Assembly (NCBI RefSeq): GCF_003851545.1
Contig: NZ_BHVX01000005.1
Span: 62,001 to 126,000 of the forward strand
Direction: 5' to 3'
DNA length: 64,000 nt
DNA from: Ralstonia sp. SET104
Lineage (GTDB): Bacteria; Pseudomonadota; Gammaproteobacteria; Burkholderiales; Burkholderiaceae
Shown here: positions 35,808-45,445 of the stretch, one piece after another
Layout: every line of letters begins with the position of its first letter
Numbering within the stretch: the first letter of the stretch is position 1
Notes under the pieces: generated by a model
The model's database searches: none
The model's input: the letters and a program-made list of their open reading frames with translations, nothing else
Told to the model about the DNA's origin: nothing
Program-made: the position numbers and the translations under genes

Positions 35808-37166
35808 ATGCCCACGTCACCTCAGTCCACACACCCAACCCGGGTGCGATGGTTCATCTTGACGATGATCTTCATCGTGACGGTATTCAACTACGTAGAC
35901 CGCGCCACGCTCTCGATTGCCGCACCGAGAATGCGCCACGACCTCGGCTTCGATGCGTTGACCATGGGCATCGCGTTTTCGGCTTTCGGGTGGGCCTACA
36001 CGGCCATGCAGATTCCCGGCGGGCTGATCCTCGACCGTTTTGGTGCGCGTGTGGTGCTCGGGGTCAGCCTCATCGGATGGTCTGTACTGACCTTCTTGCA
36101 AGGCTACGTGCATCTGTTTGCGGCGTCGGCGTTTGTCGTGCTGTTTGTGCTGCGCTTTCTGATGGGCGTGGCGGAGTCGCCCGCCTTTCCGTGCAACAGC
36201 CGGCTGACTGTGATGTGGTTCCCCAGCCAGGAGCGCGGGCTGGCGACATCGGTGTTCCAGTCGGCGCAGTACTTCGCGCTGGCCGTGTTCACACCGGTCA
36301 TGACGTTCACCGTCAGCCAGTGGGGGTGGCACTACGTGTTCTTCACCACGGGCGCCGTTGGCGTACTGATTGGCCTGGCGTGGCTGCACGCGGTACGTGA
36401 GCCGTCCCAGCATCGCCGCGTAAATGCGGCAGAGCTCGAATACATCTCCGCCGGCGGCGGCCTGCCGACCATGGCCGATGGCCCAAGTCCGTTCAGCTGG
36501 CGCCAGGTCAAGGCTATCTCGGCAAACCGCATGATGGCCGGCATCTACATCGGCCAGTTCTGCCTGACCTCCATCACGTGGTTCTTCCTGACGTGGTTCC
36601 CGACCTATCTGATCGAGGCCAAGGGCATGTCGATTCTGAAGGTGGGCCTGGTGGCGGCTATCCCGGCCGTGGCCGGTTGCGTGGGTGGGCTTATTGGCGG
36701 CCTGTGGTCCGACTGGATGCTCAAGCGCGGCCTCAGCCTGACGGCCGCGCGCAAGGTGCCGATCATCACGGGTCTGGCTCTCTCCAGCAGCATCGTCATC
36801 GCCAACTATGTGCAGTCAACCGCCGTCGTGGTGCTGGTGATGTCAATCGCGTTCTTTGCCAAGGGCATCGGCAATCTCGGCTGGTGCATCGTGGGCGATG
36901 TTTCACCAAGAAAGGCCATGGGCATCAGCGGCGGCATCTTCAACCTGTGCGGCAACCTCGCCAGCATCGTCACACCACTGGCCATCGGCTGGATGATCAA
37001 GCAGACCGGCTCGTTCGAGGCGGCGCTCACCTACGTTGCGGGCGTCGCGCTGCTTGGCGCGTGCTCTTACCTGCTGATTGTCGGCAAGCTCGAGCGCTTG
37101 CCCTCGGAGCCTGCATCCGATGCTGGTCCGATCTCATCACAAGCACCGGCCGAGTCGTTGTCCTGA
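35808..37166 (+). CDS. MFS sugar-acid permease (GudP/GarP-like)
   Basis: A 452-residue MFS protein of the ACS family: VRWFILTMIFIVTVFNYVDR-ATLSIAAP at the N-terminus, RFLMGVAESPAFPCNSRLTVMWFP in helix 4-5, and WFFLTWFPTYLIEAKGMSIL in the middle are typical of glucarate/galactarate permeases. GGAG lies seven bases before the ATG. It is followed by the talarate/galactarate dehydratase, so it probably imports galactarate, talarate or glucarate. It is probably controlled by the divergent LacI protein. Confidence 0.88.
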   Translation: MPTSPQSTHPTRVRWFILTMIFIVTVFNYVDRATLSIAAPRMRHDLGFDALTMGIAFSAFGWAYTAMQIPGGLILDRFGARVVLGVSLIGWSVLTFLQGYVHLFAASAFVVLFVLRFLMGVAESPAFPCNSRLTVMWFPSQERGLATSVFQSAQYFALAVFTPVMTFTVSQWGWHYVFFTTGAVGVLIGLAWLHAVREPSQHRRVNAAELEYISAGGGLPTMADGPSPFSWRQVKAISANRMMAGIYIGQFCLTSITWFFLTWFPTYLIEAKGMSILKVGLVAAIPAVAGCVGGLIGGLWSDWMLKRGLSLTAARKVPIITGLALSSSIVIANYVQSTAVVVLVMSIAFFAKGIGNLGWCIVGDVSPRKAMGISGGIFNLCGNLASIVTPLAIGWMIKQTGSFEAALTYVAGVALLGACSYLLIVGKLERLPSEPASDAGPISSQAPAESLS

Positions 37167-37217
37167 AGGCAATGCACGACCACATCGCTCCCTTTCGTTT
37201 TTACTAAGCAGCCCACC

Positions 37218-38411
37218 ATGAACAGTCCAGACGCTCTCCTCACCGATCAGCTTGCTCGCGATCGCATTGAACACATCCGCATCCGCTCGGTCTTCCTGCC
37301 ACTGGCCAACCCGATCAGCGACGCCAAGGTGCTGACCGGCCGGCAGAAGCCGATGACGGAAATCGCCATCCTCTTTGTCGAGATCGGTACCGCAGACGGC
37401 CATCGCGGCCTCGGGTTCAGCTACTCCAAGCGCGCGGGTGGCCCCGGCCAGTTTGCGCACGCCAAGGAAATTGCGCCGGTGCTGATCGGCGAAGACCCGA
37501 ACGACATTGCGCGCCTGTGGGACAAGCTCGCGTGGGCCGGTGCATCGGTCGGACGCAGCGGCCTGGCTGTGCAGGCCATCGGCGCGTTTGATGTGGCGTT
37601 GTGGGACATGAAGGCCAAGCGCGCCACTCTGTCGCTCGCCAAACTGCTGGGCGCACAGCGCGATTCAGTGCGCTGCTACAACACGTCGGGCGGCTTCCTC
37701 CACACGCCGCTCGATCAGTTGCTGGTCAACACAGACATCTCACGGGCCAAGGGCATCGGCGGCATCAAGCTCAAGGTCGGCCAGCCCGATCGCGCGCTCG
37801 ACGTGCAGCGTGTGGCAGCGGTGCGCGAGCACCTCGGTGATGACTTTCCGCTCATGGTCGACGCCAACCAGCAATGGGATCGCCCCACCGCCCAGCGCAT
37901 GTGCCGCACTTTTGAGCCCTTCAACCTGGTCTGGATCGAAGAGCCGCTCGACTGCTACGACGCCGAAGGCCATGCCGCGCTGGCTGCCCAGTTCGATACG
38001 CCGATCGCCACTGGCGAGATGCTCACCAGCGTGTCGGAACATTGGGAATTCATCCGGCAGCGCGGAGCGGACTACCTGATGCCGGACGGCCCGCGCGTTG
38101 GCGGAATTACGCCATTCACCAAGATTGCTGCGCTGGCCGATCATGCTGGCCTGATGCTGGCGCCGCATTTTGCGATGGAGCTGCACGTGCATTTGGCCGC
38201 CGCGTACTCTCGCGAACCGTGGGTCGAGCACTTCGAATGGCTGGAGCCGCTGTTCAACGAGAAGCTGGAAACGCGCGACGGCCGCATGATGGTGCCAACG
38301 CGCCCCGGCCTGGGCCTGTCGTTGAGCGAGCGCGTTGCCGAGTGGACGGCTCAAGAGGCGGAGATCACAAAAGCGAGCGTGAATAAGGGACCGGGAGCGC
38401 TCCTGCCCTGA
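37218..38411 (+). CDS. L-talarate/galactarate dehydratase (enolase superfamily)
   Basis: A 397-residue member of the mandelate racemase group. The catalytic set is complete: Lys184 and Lys186 in KLKVG, metal ligands Asp215, Glu241 and Glu267, and His317 in APHFAMELH. From memory, all lie exactly 11 positions before the residues reported for the Salmonella talarate/galactarate dehydratase (Lys195/197, Asp226, Glu252, Glu278, His328). It would dehydrate galactarate or L-talarate to 5-keto-4-deoxy-glucarate. The aldolase or dehydratase needed next is not in the window. Confidence 0.9.
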   Translation: MNSPDALLTDQLARDRIEHIRIRSVFLPLANPISDAKVLTGRQKPMTEIAILFVEIGTADGHRGLGFSYSKRAGGPGQFAHAKEIAPVLIGEDPNDIARLWDKLAWAGASVGRSGLAVQAIGAFDVALWDMKAKRATLSLAKLLGAQRDSVRCYNTSGGFLHTPLDQLLVNTDISRAKGIGGIKLKVGQPDRALDVQRVAAVREHLGDDFPLMVDANQQWDRPTAQRMCRTFEPFNLVWIEEPLDCYDAEGHAALAAQFDTPIATGEMLTSVSEHWEFIRQRGADYLMPDGPRVGGITPFTKIAALADHAGLMLAPHFAMELHVHLAAAYSREPWVEHFEWLEPLFNEKLETRDGRMMVPTRPGLGLSLSERVAEWTAQEAEITKASVNKGPGALLP

Positions 38412-38800
38412 ACAGGTACGTCGCAAACAAAAGGGGCTCCGGCTCCTCTTTCGTTGTTTCGATCGTCGACACACGAAACTCGCGCATCCCAGCTCACGGA
38501 CTTACGACACCATACGCAGATGGCGGCCTCGGCTGTAGTCATGATTGGCGGCATGTGGTTTGCCGCATCTCGATGATTTTTTTTAATGATTTGAAATCGG
38601 ATTTGGTTCTGCTTGATTTCGGAAGAAAGACCGACCCACCGGAGGTGCGGACGAAATCTTGGGCTACGTGGAGCTAGTTGGATGCCGCATGGATTGAACC
38701 GCACAACTACTCCCCAGTCCCGCCGATTTCGTCGCTGAACTCAACTGGCCGCCGTTTACTGAGATTCTCGGTTGCCACAAGAGCATTGTTGGCCGTCGTT
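38412..38800. other. Intergenic region between two catabolic modules
   Basis: This 389-bp gap lies between the dehydratase and the convergent LysR gene. It contains an AT-rich patch (about 38570-38620, with a nine-T run) but no clear hairpin, repeat or gene. Its lower GC content than the flanking genes could mark a module junction. Confidence 0.4.
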
Positions 38801-39736
38801 CTACTGCTGAAGCTTTGCAAACTGCGCGGCGAGGAAGTCAACGAACAGGCGAATTCTGGAAGACAACTGGTGCCGATGAGGGTACACCGCATAGATGCTG
38901 GCTTCTGGTGTTGCGTATTGCGGAAGCACCTGAACGAGACGGCCGCTGCGTAGATATCGTTCAACATCCCATTCCGCTCGCATCACGATACCGAGGCCAT
39001 CGAGTGCCCAGCTCACCGCGATTTCGCCATCATTGGTCGTGAGGTTGCCGCGCACATGGACGGCTTCTGTACGCGCTTTGGCGCCCTTGGCTGGCGTTAG
39101 CCGCCACACACCGTAAGCATCGCTCCCTTGCCGAATGCCAATGCAATTGTGGCGTTGCAGGTCTGCGGGCGTCTGCGGCTGCCCATGCTCCCGTAAATAC
39201 TTGGGCGAGGCGCACAGTAGCCGGCGGTTGGGGGCCAGCAGGCGTGCAATGATGCGCGCATCTGGCGGCTGGCCAAAGCGCACGCACACATCGAAGGCGT
39301 CTTCAGATAGTGGAGGTGGATCCGCCGACAACTGTAGCTGTACGTCAACGTCTGGATAAGTCCGACTGTATTCCGCGATCACGGGCGCTACGTGCATACG
39401 CCCGAATCCAAGTGTTGCGTTCACCCGCAAGAGACCGCTCGGCTTGCCTTTGGCACTGGTTAGCAACTGCTGCAGGTCATCAATTTCTCCGAGGATGCGC
39501 CGTGCACGTTCGAGGAAAACTTCCCCCTCGGGCGTCAGGCTCATGCGTCGTGTGGTTCGGACAATCAACGGAAGACCGATGCGCGTCTCCATCTGAGCGA
39601 GGCGTTTGCTGACCGCCGCCGTAGAGATCCCCAGATCACGTGCGGCGGCACTTAGGCTGCCTGCCATTGCAAGTGACACAAAGAAACCGAGTTCGGACGG
39701 GTGTATGGCGCCAGCGCCGGTCGATTGCGTAGTCAC
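38801..39736 (-). CDS. LysR family regulator of the tartrate operon (TtuA/DmlR-like)
   Basis: About 311 residues from GTG 39736 (GGGAAG upstream). The N-terminal HTH (LGFFVSLAMAGSLSAAARDLGIS, AVSKRLAQMETRIGLPLIVR) is followed by a type 2 periplasmic-binding effector domain. It is divergent from the tartrate dehydrogenase gene, 125 bp away, matching the ttuA/dmlR arrangement in other tartrate and malate loci. A longer reading to 39826 would use up most of the divergent promoter. Confidence 0.88.
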   Translation of the reverse strand: MTTQSTGAGAIHPSELGFFVSLAMAGSLSAAARDLGISTAAVSKRLAQMETRIGLPLIVRTTRRMSLTPEGEVFLERARRILGEIDDLQQLLTSAKGKPSGLLRVNATLGFGRMHVAPVIAEYSRTYPDVDVQLQLSADPPPLSEDAFDVCVRFGQPPDARIIARLLAPNRRLLCASPKYLREHGQPQTPADLQRHNCIGIRQGSDAYGVWRLTPAKGAKARTEAVHVRGNLTTNDGEIAVSWALDGLGIVMRAEWDVERYLRSGRLVQVLPQYATPEASIYAVYPHRHQLSSRIRLFVDFLAAQFAKLQQ

Positions 39737-39861
39737 ACCGCTTCCCGCATTGTTAACTTCAGGTTGAGAACGGTTTAACTTTATATTCGATCCAAAACCA
39801 CGTCTACCAAACAGAATCCTTCTCACGCCAGCAAGCGGTGATTCTGATCAGGAGACGAAGA

Positions 39862-40950
39862 ATGAAGACATACAAGATTGCGACGATCCCAGGGGATGGC
39901 ATCGGCAAGGAAGTCGTGCCCGCTGGGCGTGAAGTCATGGAGGCACTGGCCGCCGCAGGCGCTGGCTTTCGCTTCGAATTCGAGAACTTCGGCTGGGGCG
40001 GCGACTACTACCGTCAGCACGGCGTGATGATGCCGGAGGATGGCTTGAACGCCCTGCGTGGCAAGGACGCCATCCTGTTCGGTTCCGCCGGTGACAATCA
40101 AATTCCCGATCACATCACGCTGTGGGGCCTGCGCCTAAAGATCTGCCAGGGCTTCGACCAGTACGCCAACGTGCGCCCAACACGCATCCTCCCGGGCATC
40201 GACGCACCGCTCAAGCGCTGCGGCCCGAACGATCTGGACTGGGTGATCGTGCGTGAGAACTCCGAAGGCGAATATTCCGGTGTGGGCGGTCGCGTGCACC
40301 AGGGCCATCCGATCGAAGCCGCCACCGATGTGTCGATGATGACCCGCGTCGGTGTCGAACGCATCATGCGCTTCGCTTTCAAGCTGGCGCAGTCGCGTCC
40401 GCGCAAGCTGCTGACCGTGATCACCAAGTCCAACGCACAGCGCCACGCCATGGTGATGTGGGACGAGATCGCCGTGCAGATCGCCAAGGAATTCCCCGAC
40501 GTGAAGTGGGACAAGGAACTGGTGGACGCCGCTACGGCACGCATGGTCAACCGCCCGGCCACGCTCGACACCATCGTCGCCACCAACCTGCATGCCGACA
40601 TCCTGAGCGACCTGGCCGCCGCATTGGCCGGCAGCCTGGGCATTGCGCCCACGGGCAACATCGATCCGGAGCGCCGTTATCCGTCGATGTTCGAGCCGAT
40701 CCACGGTTCGGCCTTCGACATCATGGGCAAGGGCTTGGCCAACCCGGTGGGCACGTTCTGGTCGGTCGTGATGCTGCTCGAACACCTCGGTGAGACCGAG
40801 GCTGCGCGTCAGGTCATGGCCGCCATTGAAGCGGTGACCGGCAACCCTGCGCTGCACACCGGCGATTTGGGCGGCAAGGCCACCACTGCGCAGGTGACCA
40901 AAGCCGTCTGCGACTACCTCGCTACGAACCGAACGGCCAAAGCCGCCTGA
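39862..40950 (+). CDS. ttuC: Tartrate dehydrogenase/decarboxylase (or D-malate dehydrogenase)
   Basis: A 362-residue member of the isocitrate/isopropylmalate dehydrogenase family. The segments YKIATIPGDGIGKEVVPAG, VRENSEGEYSGVGGR, NLHADILSDLAAALAGSLGI and MFEPIHGSAFDIMGKGLANP are those of TtuC/DmlA proteins. It uses NAD and Mn2+/Mg2+; substrates include L-tartrate, meso-tartrate (to D-glycerate) and D-malate. AGGAG precedes the ATG. The downstream glycerate kinase favours the tartrate role. Confidence 0.92.
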   Translation: MKTYKIATIPGDGIGKEVVPAGREVMEALAAAGAGFRFEFENFGWGGDYYRQHGVMMPEDGLNALRGKDAILFGSAGDNQIPDHITLWGLRLKICQGFDQYANVRPTRILPGIDAPLKRCGPNDLDWVIVRENSEGEYSGVGGRVHQGHPIEAATDVSMMTRVGVERIMRFAFKLAQSRPRKLLTVITKSNAQRHAMVMWDEIAVQIAKEFPDVKWDKELVDAATARMVNRPATLDTIVATNLHADILSDLAAALAGSLGIAPTGNIDPERRYPSMFEPIHGSAFDIMGKGLANPVGTFWSVVMLLEHLGETEAARQVMAAIEAVTGNPALHTGDLGGKATTAQVTKAVCDYLATNRTAKAA

Positions 40951-40976
40951 TAGCAGGGTGGGCCAGGGCGACATCT

Positions 40977-41016
40977 GGCCCGTTAGGCCCGTTAGCCCCA
41001 TAAGGCCCATAAGGCC
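40977..41016. repeat. 9-bp tandem repeat (GGCCCGTTA/GGCCCATAA), 4.4 copies
   Basis: Consecutive units are GGCCCGTTA, GGCCCGTTA, GCCCCATAA, GGCCCATAA and a partial GGCC. It starts 26 bp after the dehydrogenase stop, in the 343-bp gap before the glycerate kinase. The rest of that gap shows no gene. Confidence 0.75.
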
Positions 41017-41293
41017 ACCAGTCCTCAGGGCACAGCGCGTCGTCACTGAAGCAGACAACAAGAGCTGCCAAGCGTGTGCCATCTACAGAGCAGATAGGAG
41101 ACAGCAATGACTCGACGCATGTTCGGCGAGCTTTGTACCAGCATGGGCGATTGCATCGCGCCGTGCCGTGCCGTGGCGTGGTCACCGCACATACCGATGT
41201 GCCGCCGGCATCGGGCATGCCAAAACGCGCGTCGACTCTGCTCCGCTCTCTGCGCCAGCGCGTGCGCTGCTGACTAACCCATTGGGGAAAGAC

Positions 41294-42562
41294 ATGCACG
41301 ACGACACCGCTCGCAAGCTGCTGCGCGCTATGTTTGACGCTGCGATCGCTGCTGCGCAACCCGCGCTGACGCTGTCCGCGACCTTGCCGGAGCGCCCGAA
41401 GGGCCGCACGATCGTGATCGGGGCGGGCAAGGCTTCGGCTGCGATGGCGCACGCGTTTGAACAGGCGTGGGGCAGCACGGTGAGCGGACTCGTCGTGACG
41501 CGGTACGGATACGCCGTCCCGTGCAAGCAGATTCGCATTGTTGAGGCGGCGCACCCCGTGCCGGACGCAGCCGGCCATCAGGCTGCACGCGAGATGCTCG
41601 AGCTGGTGTCGGGGCTCACGGAGGACGACCTGGTGGTCTGCCTGATCTCGGGCGGCGGTTCGTCGCTCCTGCCGCTACCGCTGCCGGGCATTTCGCTTGC
41701 CGACAAGCAGGCCGTGAACCGGGCGCTGTTGGCTTCCGGCGCGACCATTACCGAGATGAACTGCGTGCGCCGTCATCTGTCGGCCATCAAGGGCGGACGC
41801 CTGGCTGCTGCCTGTCATCCCGCACGCGTTTGCAATTTGCTGCTTTCCGACGTGCCTGGTGACGATCCCGTCGATATCGCGTCCGGCCCCACCGTGCCCG
41901 ATGCGACCACGCTGGCCGATGCGCTCGACATCATCCGCCGCTACGACATTGCGATCCCGCTGCACGTGCGCGACGTCCTCGCCTCGAAAAACGCGGAGAC
42001 CATCAAGGCCGGCGACGCACGTCTGCCGCGCATCGAAACCCGGTTGATTGCCACGCCGCGCATGGCGTTGCAGGCCGCGGCACGCGTGGCTCGCGAAGCA
42101 GGCCTTCCCGCCTACGTGCTGGGCGATGCCATCGAGGGCGAAGCGCGCGACGTCGGCAAGGTCTTGGGCGGCATTGCACTGGAGGTGGCCCGCCACGGTG
42201 AGCCGTTCCCCGTGCCGTGCGTGCTGCTCTCGGGTGGCGAAACAACGGTCACCGTTCGCGGCAAGGGCAGGGGCGGCCGCAATGTCGAATTCCTCCTGTC
42301 ACTCGCACTCGCACTGCGCGGACAGCCGGGCGTTTATGCCCTTGCGGGCGACACCGATGGCGTTGATGGGCTGGAAGAAATTGCTGGCGCCATTGTCTCG
42401 CCGGACACATTGCAGCGTGCCTGGGGTCTCGGCATCCGTGCGCAAGACGCGCTTGCTTGCAACGATGGACACGGTTTTTTCGAGGCACTGGGCGACGCAG
42501 TCGTCACCGGTCCCACGATGACCAACGTGAACGACTTCCGCGCGATTCTGGTCGCGCCCTGA
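41294..42562 (+). CDS. ttuD: Glycerate 2-kinase, MOFRL family
   Basis: A 422-residue kinase of the class II glycerate kinase (GckA/TtuD) family. Visible blocks are IVIGAGKASAAMA, CLISGGGSSLLPLPLPGISL, VRRHLSAIKGGRLAAA, LSDVPGDDPVDIASGPT and the MOFRL part SGGETTVTVRGKGRGGRN with DTDGVDG. It phosphorylates D-glycerate to 2-phosphoglycerate. Earlier ttuD entries were called hydroxypyruvate reductase, but this family is a kinase. GGGGAAAGAC precedes the ATG. Pyruvate kinase follows after 15 bp. Confidence 0.92.
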   Translation: MHDDTARKLLRAMFDAAIAAAQPALTLSATLPERPKGRTIVIGAGKASAAMAHAFEQAWGSTVSGLVVTRYGYAVPCKQIRIVEAAHPVPDAAGHQAAREMLELVSGLTEDDLVVCLISGGGSSLLPLPLPGISLADKQAVNRALLASGATITEMNCVRRHLSAIKGGRLAAACHPARVCNLLLSDVPGDDPVDIASGPTVPDATTLADALDIIRRYDIAIPLHVRDVLASKNAETIKAGDARLPRIETRLIATPRMALQAAARVAREAGLPAYVLGDAIEGEARDVGKVLGGIALEVARHGEPFPVPCVLLSGGETTVTVRGKGRGGRNVEFLLSLALALRGQPGVYALAGDTDGVDGLEEIAGAIVSPDTLQRAWGLGIRAQDALACNDGHGFFEALGDAVVTGPTMTNVNDFRAILVAP

Positions 42563-42577
42563 TCTGGAGCTACACCC

Positions 42578-43996
42578 ATGAGACGCCTGCGCAACGCGAA
42601 GATCGTCGCCACCCTCGGCCCCGCGAGCAACACCCCGGAAGTCATCGACGCCCTGTTCGAAGCAGGTGCCGACGTCTTCCGGCTGAACTTCAGCCACGGC
42701 ACGCATGACGACCACCGGCAGCGCCTGGAGACGATCCGCGCCGTGGAGCGCGAACGTGGCCGACCCATCGGTGTCCTCCTTGACCTGCAAGGCCCCAAGC
42801 TGCGCATTGGCACCTTTGTGGATGGCCCCGTTCAACTGACCTCTGGTGCCGGGTTCCGGCTTGATCTCGAGCGCGATGCCCCCGGCACACGCGAGCGTGT
42901 CAGCCTGCCGCATCCGGAAATCTTTGCCGCCCTGCACAAGGGTACGGATCTGCTGCTCGACGACGGCAAGATCCGGCTGCGCGTGGACAACTGCGGCGCG
43001 GATTTTGCAGACACCACCGTCGTCAACGGCGGCACGTTGTCGGATCGCAAGGGCGTGAACGTGCCGGGTGTCGTGTTGCCGCTGTCGGCATTGACTGAGA
43101 AGGATCGCCGCGATCTCGACTTCGGCCTGACGCTTGGGCTCGACTGGATTGCGCTGTCTTTCGTGCAGCGGCCCGAAGATATCCGAGAGATCAAGGCCAT
43201 CGTCCAGGGGCGTGCCAGCATTGTTGCCAAGCTCGAGAAGCCGGCCGCCATTCAGAGCCTGGAAGCGATCATTGAAGAAGCGGATGCGGTGATGGTGGCC
43301 CGCGGTGATCTCGGTGTGGAGATGCCAGCCGAACAGGTGCCCTCCCTCCAAAAGCAGATCGTGCGCGCGTGCCGCAAGGCCGGCAAACCGGTGATCGTCG
43401 CCACGCAGATGCTGGAGTCGATGATCACGGCACCGGTACCCACGCGCGCCGAGGCATCGGACGTTGCCACCGCTGTCTACGACGGCGCCGACGCGGTCAT
43501 GCTGTCGGCGGAGTCGGCATCGGGGCGCTATCCCATTGAAGCCGTGACGATGATGGACAGCATCATTCGGCGGACCGAATCCGATCCGCATTATCACGAC
43601 GCCATCCAGGCCTCGCACACGCCTCCGCGTGCAGACACCGCCGATGCCATCGGCTATGCGGTGCGCCATGTGGCGGGGCTGCTCAAGGTGCCGGCCACCG
43701 TTGCCTACACCAGCTCCGGATACTCCGCGCTGCGCATGGCGCGCGAGCGCCCCGAGGTGCCGATCCTGGGCATGACGCCACGCGTGGCCACCGCGCGCCG
43801 GCTGGCGCTGGCGTGGGGTGTGCACGCGGTTTTGTGCCACGAAGTGATCGACGTGCTGGAGATGACGGACCTGGCCAGCCGCACGGTGCTCAAGGAGCGC
43901 TTTGGCGAGAGCGGACAGTCCATCGTGATTTCTGCGGGGCTGCCATTCACGGTGGCCGGCACGACCAATCTGCTGCGCATTGCGCAGGTGCAGTGA
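42578..43996 (+). CDS. pyk: Pyruvate kinase of the tartrate operon
   Basis: A 472-residue pyruvate kinase: RNAKIVATLGPASN, DVFRLNFSHGTH, MVARGDLGVEMP and VIVATQMLESMITAPVPTRA cover the nucleotide, substrate and metal sites. It turns PEP into pyruvate and ATP. Its place between glycerate kinase and the tartrate permease corresponds to ttuE of Agrobacterium vitis. It is probably a dedicated second copy that pulls 2-phosphoglycerate from tartrate toward pyruvate. Confidence 0.95.
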   Translation: MRRLRNAKIVATLGPASNTPEVIDALFEAGADVFRLNFSHGTHDDHRQRLETIRAVERERGRPIGVLLDLQGPKLRIGTFVDGPVQLTSGAGFRLDLERDAPGTRERVSLPHPEIFAALHKGTDLLLDDGKIRLRVDNCGADFADTTVVNGGTLSDRKGVNVPGVVLPLSALTEKDRRDLDFGLTLGLDWIALSFVQRPEDIREIKAIVQGRASIVAKLEKPAAIQSLEAIIEEADAVMVARGDLGVEMPAEQVPSLQKQIVRACRKAGKPVIVATQMLESMITAPVPTRAEASDVATAVYDGADAVMLSAESASGRYPIEAVTMMDSIIRRTESDPHYHDAIQASHTPPRADTADAIGYAVRHVAGLLKVPATVAYTSSGYSALRMARERPEVPILGMTPRVATARRLALAWGVHAVLCHEVIDVLEMTDLASRTVLKERFGESGQSIVISAGLPFTVAGTTNLLRIAQVQ

Positions 43997-44096
43997 AGAA
44001 GCACGCAAGACTGTGACCCGCGAAGTGCTACGAGAACTCGATCAAAAACGAGCCCGCACCGAGTTTGGGACTGTATGGAACATCAAGGAGACAACA

Positions 44097-45398
44097 ATGG
44101 AACTAGACATCGAAAAGCGCACGTTGCGCAGGATCAGTTGGCGCATCGTGCCGTTCATCATGCTGCTGTACTTCGTAGCCTACATCGACCGGGTCAACAT
44201 CGGTTTTGCTGCCCTGACAATGAAGGGCGACCTGGGCTTTACGGCATCGATTCTCGGCTTCGGCGCAGGTATTTTCTTCTGGGGCTATTTCCTGTTTGAA
44301 GTGCCCTCCAACATCGTGCTGCACAAGGTCGGGGCGCGCCTTTGGATCGCCCGCGTCATGGTCACGTGGGGCATCATCTCGGCGGCCATGGCGTTCGTCC
44401 AAGGGACCACCAGTTTCTACGTCATCCGCTTCCTTCTTGGGGCCGCGGAGGCAGGCTTCTTCCCCGGCATCATCCTGTATCTGAGCTATTGGTTTCCGGC
44501 CCGGCACCGGGCAGGCGTTACCGCGTTTTTCATGGCCGCCGCGCCGTTGTCCACCGCGCTGGGCTCCCCGATTTCTGCCGCGCTGCTGGAAATGCACGGC
44601 GTTATGGGCATGGCCGGCTGGCAGTGGATGTTCATTCTCGAAGCCATTCCGGCATTCATCCTCGGTGTGGTGGTGTTCTTCTACATGACAGATCGCCCCG
44701 AACAGGCCTCCTGGCTGAAAGAAGACGAACGCGCTTGGCTGGTCAAGGCCATGCAGGAAGCATCCAGCAACAAGGCAGCCAGCGGCAATCACAGCATCGT
44801 GCGCGGCCTGGCTGATCTGCGCGTGATTGCGTTGGCGTTGATCTACTTCGGTACCTCCGCAGGCCTGTACACGCTCGGCATCTGGGCGCCGCAAATCATC
44901 AAGCAGTTGGGCATGTCTTCCATGAAGGTTGGTCTGCTCAATGCGATTCCGCCAATCGTCTCGGTGGTTGCGATGGTCTTCTGGTCTCGTCATTCCGATC
45001 GGGCCGGTGAGCGCACGTGGCACGTCGTGATTGCGTGCGTGGCTGCGGCCGTGGGTCTGGTGGTGGCGGGCAGCGCCAACGGGGTAGTGGGCCTCATTGC
45101 AGCCCTCACGCTGGTGAACGTCGGCATCAGCTGCGCGAAGCCGCCGCTCTGGAGCATGCCCACGATGTTCCTGTCCGGTGCGGCCGCTGCCACCGGCATC
45201 GCCACCATCAACTCGATCGGCAATCTCGGCGGCTTCTTTGGTCCCGCGATGATCGGCTGGATCAAGGATCGGACCGGCAGCTTTGCAGGCGGACTCTACT
45301 TTGTCGCCGGCCTGCTCGTGCTCTCGGCGGTTCTCACGCTGGTGCTGTCAAGCACGCAGAAATCGAAGGCCGCTGCGGCGCAGGCAACGGCGCACTAA
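44097..45398 (+). CDS. ttuB: Tartrate permease, MFS ACS family (TtuB-like)
   Basis: A 433-residue MFS transporter. RISWRIVPFIMLLYFVAYID, VNIGFAALTMKGDLGFTASI and FFWGYFLFEVPSNIVLHKVG are ACS-family marks. AAGGAG lies eight bases before the ATG. It lies in the tartrate operon between pyruvate kinase and ttdAB, which supports tartrate as substrate. It resembles the MFS gene at 488-1810 in family only. Confidence 0.9.
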   Translation: MELDIEKRTLRRISWRIVPFIMLLYFVAYIDRVNIGFAALTMKGDLGFTASILGFGAGIFFWGYFLFEVPSNIVLHKVGARLWIARVMVTWGIISAAMAFVQGTTSFYVIRFLLGAAEAGFFPGIILYLSYWFPARHRAGVTAFFMAAAPLSTALGSPISAALLEMHGVMGMAGWQWMFILEAIPAFILGVVVFFYMTDRPEQASWLKEDERAWLVKAMQEASSNKAASGNHSIVRGLADLRVIALALIYFGTSAGLYTLGIWAPQIIKQLGMSSMKVGLLNAIPPIVSVVAMVFWSRHSDRAGERTWHVVIACVAAAVGLVVAGSANGVVGLIAALTLVNVGISCAKPPLWSMPTMFLSGAAAATGIATINSIGNLGGFFGPAMIGWIKDRTGSFAGGLYFVAGLLVLSAVLTLVLSSTQKSKAAAAQATAH

Positions 45399-45445
45399 GC
45401 AGACCTTCGCCTCTACTCGTCCACCAAATTTGAATGGAGCACCAC

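Noticed and set aside
38412..38470. GGGGCTCC/GGCTCC hairpin after the galactarate dehydratase
   Set aside because: Arms pair poorly and no T-run of useful length follows.
40922..41578. Minus-strand frame through the 9-bp repeat (GPYGANGPNG)
   Set aside because: Low-complexity reading of the tandem repeat and antisense to glycerate kinase.
42299..44008. 569-codon minus-strand frame opposite the pyruvate kinase
   Set aside because: Antisense shadow produced by GC codon bias; composition is atypical and the plus strand encodes a clear enzyme.
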